From Candidatus Niyogiibacteriota bacterium (GTDB lineage Bacteria; Patescibacteriota; Minisyncoccia; 1-14-0-10-42-19): a DNA stretch of 10,559 bases. Made by a program: the position numbers and the translations under genes. Under the pieces are notes generated by a model. The model did not search any database. It saw only the letters and a program-made list of their open reading frames with translations, and had not been told where the DNA came from. Each line of letters begins with the position of its first letter. The stretch's first letter is position 1. The DNA lies in NCBI GenBank assembly GCA_016204155.1, contig JACQLG010000026.1, positions 1 to 10,559 of the forward strand. The letters run 5' to 3'. Positions 6,455 through 10,559 of this stretch are shown piece by piece.

Positions 6455-6988
6455 TTCATAATTATATACATACGCCTCTAATGATCTTGTCCGTGGGCCG
6501 GCAACCGTTTCCCAGCTTATGGTCCCTACGATTTTCTTTGTGTTTGGATCATCATTTCCCCCCGTTTCAACAATATTATTCGGAAATGTTCCGCCGTTGT
6601 CGCGTTGAACAGCCTCTATTGTCATTGAGCGGGTAAATATGCCGTTAATTGTTTGGTCGTCTGAGATGAGTGTCCATGTTGTTCCTGATATCTCTGGGTG
6701 GCATTGGATGTCTTGGCATGAAGTAAGCTCTGTCCAATTTGAACCTTCTAGGTCTTTCGCGACTTCTATCATTTCGCGCAGATACAGTTCCGCCTGGTAT
6801 GTTTCTTTGTTTGCGCGTTCTATTTTTGCCGAATGTGTCACAAGAGTTAAGAATGTGACTAAAAGTACGGAGCCGACAAGAACGCTCACCGTTACTTCTA
6901 TCATTGAAAACCCAGCACCACTTTTACATGAAGCATATAACGGCAGAGGATGTTTTGTATTTTCTTGTTTTTGTTTAACGTAATTCAT
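6452..6988 (-). CDS. Pseudopilin, PilV/GspI-like
   Basis: 178 residues. The 26-residue leader ends CKSGAG and is followed by F27-SMIE and a hydrophobic helix (about 27-50); E31 is the conserved mature Glu5 needed for assembly. The following SAKIERANKETYQAELYLRE and the overall size fit PilV/GspI-type minor pseudopilins. A cysteine pair C91/C96 (SCQDIQC) could form a disulfide outside the cell, perhaps through the DsbA-like enzyme encoded in this window; that link is inference. The leader (residues 1-27) is identical to that of the downstream PilW-like gene down to the DNA. Its stop codon forms the start of leader cassette copy A. The start has no Shine-Dalgarno and lies 24 bases after the GspH-like gene's stop, inside copy B. 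Confidence 0.85.
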   Translation of the reverse strand: MNYVKQKQENTKHPLPLYASCKSGAGFSMIEVTVSVLVGSVLLVTFLTLVTHSAKIERANKETYQAELYLREMIEVAKDLEGSNWTELTSCQDIQCHPEISGTTWTLISDDQTINGIFTRSMTIEAVQRDNGGTFPNNIVETGGNDDPNTKKIVGTISWETVAGPRTRSLEAYVYNYE

Positions 6989-7015
6989 AATGGGAATAAA
7001 AATGGTGCTGGGTTA
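6908..7015 (-). repeat. Leader cassette copy B: 108-bp module with 18-bp inverted repeats
   Basis: Runs from the TAA of the GspH-like gene to the TTT for F27 of the PilV-like gene. Arms are at 6909-6926 and 6997-7014 around a 70-base loop identical to copy A. The one difference from copy A is plus-strand A instead of G at 7002. In the minus-strand RNA this turns a C-G pair into a U.G pair, so the stem can still form. Confidence 0.95.
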
Positions 7016-7522
7016 ATTGCTTGCAATTGCGCCGTCTTCATAAACGGTTATTGTTTCTGCGTTCCCGTTCGCATGCGTAAGGGTGATATTGATTTCCTGG
7101 TTTGCCATACCGCTTAATCGGTTAAAAATAATGTCGGGATTAGCAGTGTCTATTGACGTGTTCACTGTTGCGGGAAGCAATACCGGACTTGCTGGATTCT
7201 GTGAACCGCTGTCAATATCTTCTTCAAACGATGTCACCTGATTTGAGTCGATTTCAACTCCGTGATTCATGCCTTCTCCGATGCCGGCTGCCGCCCTGCT
7301 CCGTGCGCGTTCCAAGCTATGAAGCACGATTGCTTCTGCATCGCGTAAGTCCGCGCGCTGGCGGGCAGAGGAAAGCGATGCAAAACCTATGACGGAAAGA
7401 AGTCCAACGATCCCGATGACCGCTATCATTTCGAGCAGTGAAAACCCAGCACCACTTTTACATGAAAAAAAATGTCGTATTGAAAGTCCCTTATTTCTTT
7501 GTTTCTTGTTTAAAAAATGCAT
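7013..7522 (-). CDS. Pseudopilin, GspH/FimT-like
   Basis: 169 residues. A basic 26-residue leader (ending SCKSGAG) is followed by F27-SLLE with E31, and a hydrophobic helix (about 27-48). The mature domain, with RADLRDAEAIVLHSLERARSRA after the helix and a C-terminal NITLTHANGNAETITVYEDG stretch, is typical of GspH/FimT-type pseudopilins, so this is a major or minor pilin-like subunit. It is the first pilin gene after pilC. The leader has the same length as in the next two genes, but residues 1-19 are mostly different; S20 and CKSGAGF (21-27) are the same. The start codon is inside leader cassette copy C, 24 bases past the pilC stop, and no Shine-Dalgarno is visible. Confidence 0.87.
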   Translation of the reverse strand: MHFLNKKQRNKGLSIRHFFSCKSGAGFSLLEMIAVIGIVGLLSVIGFASLSSARQRADLRDAEAIVLHSLERARSRAAAGIGEGMNHGVEIDSNQVTSFEEDIDSGSQNPASPVLLPATVNTSIDTANPDIIFNRLSGMANQEINITLTHANGNAETITVYEDGAIASN

Positions 7523-7549
7523 GATATTGATAAAAGTGGTGTTGGGCTA
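7442..7549 (-). repeat. Leader cassette copy C: diverged interior, conserved arms
   Basis: Runs from the TAG of pilC (7547-7549) to the TTT for F27 of the GspH-like gene. Arms are at 7443-7460 (identical to copies A and B) and 7531-7548 (TAAAAGTGGTGTTGGGCT, two changes). In minus-strand RNA one change gives a G.U pair and the other an A.C mismatch. Arm length, 70-base loop, stop-to-start gap and leader length are all as in A and B although most of the loop sequence differs. Confidence 0.9.
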
Positions 7550-8758
7550 GAAGAATGTCGATACCTGGTATATCGGCAAAAAGATGGAAAGGGCGAGCGC
7601 GCCTACGACGACGCCTATCATGAGCATAAGCGCGGGTTCAAGCAGGGTCGTCAGCATTTGGGTTTGATGATGTATGGAGCGTTCATAATATGTATTGATG
7701 CGTCCGAATGTTTTTTCGTACATTCCGGCCTGTTCTCCAACCTCGACTATTCGCTGGGTCTGTATTGGGAAGATATGCGGATAGGGCTTCAACGCTTCAC
7801 TTAAAGGAACTCCGTGTATGAGAACGGTGCGCGTCTGATTAAGGGCATTTTTGTATACGTCGTTGTTAAGCGTTTTTCGCGCTATCTCTACCGATTCAAT
7901 GAGCGAGACGCCGCTTGCAACCAATAATTCAAGCGCGCGGAAAAATTGCGCAAGGTTATATTCGCGTATGAGATTTCCGAATATGGGGACCTTTAATATA
8001 AGATAATGGATGAAGTAGCGGAAGCGCACGCGCTTCATAAGTAATATAAATGTTATGATTGCGCCCAGGATAACTCCGCCGATCGCATAGATATGAGTGA
8101 GAACATATGCGCTTCCCTGGAGCATGATCTGCGTTAAGAGCGGAAGATCCGCGTCCAGTTCGTCAAAGAGATCGGTGATCTGCGGAAGGACATACAATAT
8201 CATGATAAGCATCACGATAATCATAACGGCGATAACGACCAGAGGATACGTGATGGCGCCTACGACTTTCCGGTGGAGCTCATAATCCTTTTCAAGATCA
8301 ACAGATATGCGGTCCAAAGTAGAGGTAAGCGTTCCCGTTACTTCGCCTACATTCACGGTTTCTGTAATAAACTCTGAAAAATACCGCGGATATCGGGTCA
8401 TCGCCTGCGAAAGCTTTTTCCCGTTCTCGAGGTCGCTACGCATGATGGCATACGTTTTTTTGTGGTTTTGTTTCAGAGATTGCTCTTCAAATACCCGGAA
8501 TGTCTGTGTCAGTAATAATCCCGCGTCTGTCATGGCCGAAAGATTCCGGAAAAAATGTATCCGTTCCATTGCCGAAAATCCGAATGAAAATGACATCAGT
8601 TTTCCTAAAGCGCTTATCTTTTTTTCGCGTAGCACATAAAAAACCTTTGAGCCGTCCTTTTCAAGCTCGGCACGCAATGCTTTTTCGGATCTTGCTTCAA
8701 CTGTTCCTGATTGCATCCGCTTATCTTTACTTATTAATTTGTACGTAAATGTCGCCAT
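7547..8758 (-). CDS. pilC: PilC/GspF-type inner-membrane platform protein
   Basis: 403 residues, the usual length for the family. It forms the membrane platform that couples the PilB ATPase to pilin addition. Two T2SSF domains are visible: the first around 65-190 with VGEVTG (137-142) and the KVVGAITYP entry into a membrane helix (about 168-191), the second around 268-395 with the matching VGEQAG (340-345), EPALML and a C-terminal helix (about 372-395). A third hydrophobic segment lies at 217-241. The short N-terminal part (MATFTYKLISKDKRMQSGTVEA) is the standard start of PilC. It begins eight bases after the pilB stop with no obvious Shine-Dalgarno, so translation is probably coupled. Its stop codon is the first element of leader cassette copy C. 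Confidence 0.95.
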   Translation of the reverse strand: MATFTYKLISKDKRMQSGTVEARSEKALRAELEKDGSKVFYVLREKKISALGKLMSFSFGFSAMERIHFFRNLSAMTDAGLLLTQTFRVFEEQSLKQNHKKTYAIMRSDLENGKKLSQAMTRYPRYFSEFITETVNVGEVTGTLTSTLDRISVDLEKDYELHRKVVGAITYPLVVIAVMIIVMLIMILYVLPQITDLFDELDADLPLLTQIMLQGSAYVLTHIYAIGGVILGAIITFILLMKRVRFRYFIHYLILKVPIFGNLIREYNLAQFFRALELLVASGVSLIESVEIARKTLNNDVYKNALNQTRTVLIHGVPLSEALKPYPHIFPIQTQRIVEVGEQAGMYEKTFGRINTYYERSIHHQTQMLTTLLEPALMLMIGVVVGALALSIFLPIYQVSTFF

Positions 8759-8766
8759 GTAATATA

Positions 8767-10308
8767 TTATGTTAATCGGGTCGTGCGGAGCACTTCTTCA
8801 AATGTGGTCGAACCGTCCATTACTTTTTTAATGCCGTCTGAAAGCATATCGACAAATCCCGCTTTTTGGGCGGCCTCGCGTATTTTTTCCGCAGGCGCGT
8901 GATTGAGCACTAAAGTATGTATCTCTTTGTTCATTTCAAGAACTTCATAAATGCCGGTGCGTCCTAAATATCCGGTCTTAAGGCACGCCTTGCATCCTTT
9001 TCCGCGCGCAAATTTATGGTGGGCAAGCCCATCGCCCTTGATGCCGTGTTCTTCCTCAAGAATGTTCAAGATATCTTTGCGTTCCCGTATTTTTTTGACG
9101 ATCGCTTCGGGAAGCACATCTTTTTCCGCGCATGATTCACAAACTGTCCGCACGAGACGCTGGGCAATGACGAGATTAACAATCGATGCGACGACGAAAT
9201 CTTCAACTTTCATTTCCAGAAATCGCGTAAAGGCGGACGGCGCGTCATTTGTATGCATGGTCGTGAACACTAGGTGTCCAGTCATAGCCGCGTTTGCAGC
9301 CATGATAACAGTTTCTGAATCTCGTATCTCGCCGACCATAATGACATCGGGGTCTTGGCGCAATAATGCGCGAAGGCCGGAAGCGAACGTAAGCCCGACC
9401 GATACATTCGCCTGTATCTGATTGACGCCTGCAAGCGCGTATTCAATGGGATCTTCTAATGTTGAGATGTTCATACCATCCTTTTTTAATAATTGCAGGA
9501 GCGCATAGAGCGTTGTTGTTTTCCCCGAACCGGTAGGGCCGGAGGTAACTATCATGCCGAACGGTTTTTCAATATTTCGCATAAGGATGTCCGCCTGTTT
9601 TTCGGAAAAGCCAAGATTTTGCAGCATAAGGTTTTTATGCGAATCATCAAGGATGCGAAGCGCTATTTTTTCGCCATAGAGCGTGGGAATGATGGAGATG
9701 CGGAGCGACGCGTCGGGAATATGTTCGGGCTCAATGCGTCCGTCTTGCGGCCGGCGGTATTCGTCTATTTTCAGGTTGGAAAGAATCTTGAAGCGCGCAA
9801 CAACTGCGGGATGTATGTCGCGGGGGATAGAGGCCATCGGATGCAGCATGCCGTCCACGCGGAACCGCACCGCTGTTTCGTATCGTAACGGTTCAATATG
9901 GATATCAGACGCTTTCTCGGAAAATCCGTAATCAATGATGGTATCAACTAATTTTGCGATATTTCCGTTCGATTCAAATTTTGATACGCCTACAAGTGCT
10001 CCTATCTCCGAAGAAAAATCGCGGATATAGAATTTAAGGACCGAAGTGATATTATGTTTTGTTGCCGAATGCCATTCTATGCGCGATTTTTCGGGAAGGT
10101 TATCTTTCAAGAATCTCTGAAGCGCGGGATTTTGGGGATTGACTGCAGCAACCCCAAATGTATTATCTTTCTTGTCAAAAATAAATGCCTGAAACTCGCT
10201 TATGACTTCAGGCGGCATAATGCCAAGGACCTCCGATTTTGGGGCCTTGTCTTTGTATTGTTCTGGAAGAGCAGGCAGCCCCCCTTTTTTGGATAATGAA
10301 ATTTTCAT
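8767..10308 (-). CDS. pilB: PilB/GspE-type pilus extension ATPase
   Basis: 513 residues, first gene of the minus-strand pilus operon. It hydrolyses ATP in the cytoplasm to drive pilin extraction from the membrane. The N-terminal ~110 residues are a short, diverged N-domain. The PAS-like part with ASDIHIEP (133-140) and FRVDG leads into the ATPase core: Walker A GPTGSGKT (257-264), Asp box TLEDPIEY (283-290), Walker B DVIMVGEIRD (321-330) and His box TGHLVFTTMHTN (343-354). A zinc-binding tetracysteine C390-x2-C393 and C439-x2-C442 precedes GRTGIYEVLEMN. The tetracysteine and the long N-domain mark it as PilB/GspE rather than the retraction ATPase PilT. The ATG at 10306-10308 has no Shine-Dalgarno; a good promoter lies about 50 bases upstream. 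All key motifs are intact. Confidence 0.95.
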   Translation of the reverse strand: MKISLSKKGGLPALPEQYKDKAPKSEVLGIMPPEVISEFQAFIFDKKDNTFGVAAVNPQNPALQRFLKDNLPEKSRIEWHSATKHNITSVLKFYIRDFSSEIGALVGVSKFESNGNIAKLVDTIIDYGFSEKASDIHIEPLRYETAVRFRVDGMLHPMASIPRDIHPAVVARFKILSNLKIDEYRRPQDGRIEPEHIPDASLRISIIPTLYGEKIALRILDDSHKNLMLQNLGFSEKQADILMRNIEKPFGMIVTSGPTGSGKTTTLYALLQLLKKDGMNISTLEDPIEYALAGVNQIQANVSVGLTFASGLRALLRQDPDVIMVGEIRDSETVIMAANAAMTGHLVFTTMHTNDAPSAFTRFLEMKVEDFVVASIVNLVIAQRLVRTVCESCAEKDVLPEAIVKKIRERKDILNILEEEHGIKGDGLAHHKFARGKGCKACLKTGYLGRTGIYEVLEMNKEIHTLVLNHAPAEKIREAAQKAGFVDMLSDGIKKVMDGSTTFEEVLRTTRLT

Positions 10309-10355
10309 AAAAAATACGCATTTTTGGTGCTTTTAGACGGCTCCGATTGCCTATT

Positions 10356-10384
10356 AGGATACATTAAAACTATAAGTTTGTCAA
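10356..10384 (-). promoter_or_regulatory. Sigma70-type promoter of the pilus operon
   Basis: On the minus strand TTGACA (10384-10379) is followed after 17 bases by TATCCT (10361-10356). Transcription would begin near 10349 and leave about 40 untranslated bases before the pilB ATG. The -35 box is a perfect consensus and the spacing ideal; the -10 matches at four of six positions. No other plausible promoter is seen inside the operon, so the six genes probably share this one. Confidence 0.65.
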
Positions 10385-10431
10385 CCCGTCCATATAGATA
10401 GGAGTAAACAATAGAACTATTTTACCTTTTT

Positions 10432-10459
10432 ATTGATAATTTTCCAAATAGATTGATAA
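10432..10459 (+). repeat. Direct repeat ATTGATAA x2, 20-bp period
   Basis: ATTGATAA at 10432-10439 and again at 10452-10459, two helical turns apart, between the two divergent promoters. The core TTGATA recurs at 10520-10525 and inverted at 10535-10540. This could be a regulator site; the sequence is AT-rich, so chance is possible. Confidence 0.3.
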
Positions 10460-10464
10460 GGTAG

Positions 10465-10485
10465 TGTCAAGGACCCCCCTTGACA
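10465..10485. promoter_or_regulatory. Operator-like palindrome overlapping a -35 box
   Basis: TGTCAAGG, spacer ACCCC, CCTTGACA: a perfect 8-5-8 inverted repeat whose right arm contains the TTGACA -35 box of the plus-strand promoter. A dimeric repressor bound here would block RNA polymerase. Confidence 0.5.
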
Positions 10486-10508
10486 TTTTATATAGGTTTT
10501 GGTATACT
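10480..10508 (+). promoter_or_regulatory. Strong sigma70-type promoter facing out of the window
   Basis: TTGACA (10480-10485), 17-base spacer, TATACT (10503-10508) preceded by TGG (extended -10). Start expected near 10515. The gene it serves lies beyond 10559; no start codon with a Shine-Dalgarno is seen before the window ends. Confidence 0.75.
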
Positions 10509-10519
10509 TCCTTTAATTA

Positions 10520-10540
10520 TTGATATCACCAGGATATCAA
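10520..10540. promoter_or_regulatory. Operator-like palindrome just after the predicted transcription start
   Basis: TTGATATC, spacer ACCAG, GATATCAA: a second perfect 8-5-8 inverted repeat, about +6 to +26 relative to the predicted start. It could be a second operator or a hairpin in the 5' leader of the downstream gene. Confidence 0.45.
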
Positions 10541-10559
10541 AACGCTATTTAGTTTATAC

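Noticed and set aside
6347..7549. Integron attC-like sites
   Set aside because: Length and inverted-repeat form are similar, but the outer ends read AACCC...GGGTT rather than RYYYAAC...GTTRRRY, the repeats contain start codons and leader coding sequence, and no integrase is present.
6347..7549. CRISPR array or transposon (MITE) copies
   Set aside because: Spacers would be whole genes of over 400 bp, the repeats are coding, there are no target-site duplications, and the edges follow codon boundaries instead.
7517..7804. Plus-strand open frame beginning KSGVG-like inside cassette C
   Set aside because: It arises because the palindromic arm reads the same frame on both strands and then runs antisense through pilC; the composition is not protein-like.
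10379..10470. Second minus-strand promoter from TTGACA at 10470-10465
   Set aside because: No acceptable -10 box occurs 16-18 bases away on the minus strand; the match is explained by the palindrome with the plus-strand -35.

Overview
The window looks like a chromosomal piece of a Candidate Phyla Radiation (Patescibacteria, Parcubacteria-like) bacterium. I base this on the AT-rich composition, the compact genes, several genes without a clear Shine-Dalgarno, a PilB/PilC/pseudopilin block of the kind common in those genomes, and weakly recognisable small proteins. TGA is used as a stop (2165-2167) and no gene needs it read as an amino acid, which argues against the code-25 lineages (Gracilibacteria/SR1). 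The phylum is an inference: no rRNA or other marker gene is present.

Plus strand, left part. 60-794 is an unrecognised soluble protein with a faint kinase-like pattern. 853-2764 is a tight three-gene run: a membrane-anchored DsbA-like thiol oxidoreductase (CPFC), a polytopic membrane protein with a Cys-Ala-Ala-Cys pair in a hydrophobic stretch, and an exported cysteine-rich protein with a CCCxC cluster. Together they suggest an extracytoplasmic thiol or metal module. After two inverted repeats comes a self-contained unit: an extended -10 promoter, the clearest Shine-Dalgarno in the window, an L-asparaginase-type protein with a non-standard C-terminal half (2958-4076) and a good intrinsic terminator. 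A PAP2 lipid phosphatase (4202-4765) follows.

Minus strand, right part. A type IV pilus/type II secretion-like operon is read leftward from a consensus-like promoter at 10356-10384: PilB ATPase, PilC platform, GspH-like, PilV/GspI-like and PilW/GspJ-like pseudopilins, then a PilX-like protein with a predicted beta-helix. It converges on the PAP2 gene across a short terminator. No prepilin peptidase, PilT, PilM/N/O or secretin is present, so these must be encoded elsewhere.

The most unusual feature is in the pilin part of the operon. Each of the three pseudopilin genes begins inside a ~108-bp module bounded by 18-bp inverted repeats. The module runs from the stop codon of the preceding gene to the Phe codon that starts the mature pilin, so it contains the 24-nt intergenic gap and the complete 26-residue class III leader. 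Two copies are identical at all but one base, while the mature proteins differ completely. The third has a diverged interior but keeps the arms. This looks like a repeated leader cassette that can fold as a hairpin in the mRNA and could allow in-frame exchange or loss of pilin modules.

The right edge (10385-10559) holds a strong plus-strand promoter for a gene beyond the window, with one 8-5-8 palindrome over its -35 box and another just after the predicted transcription start.
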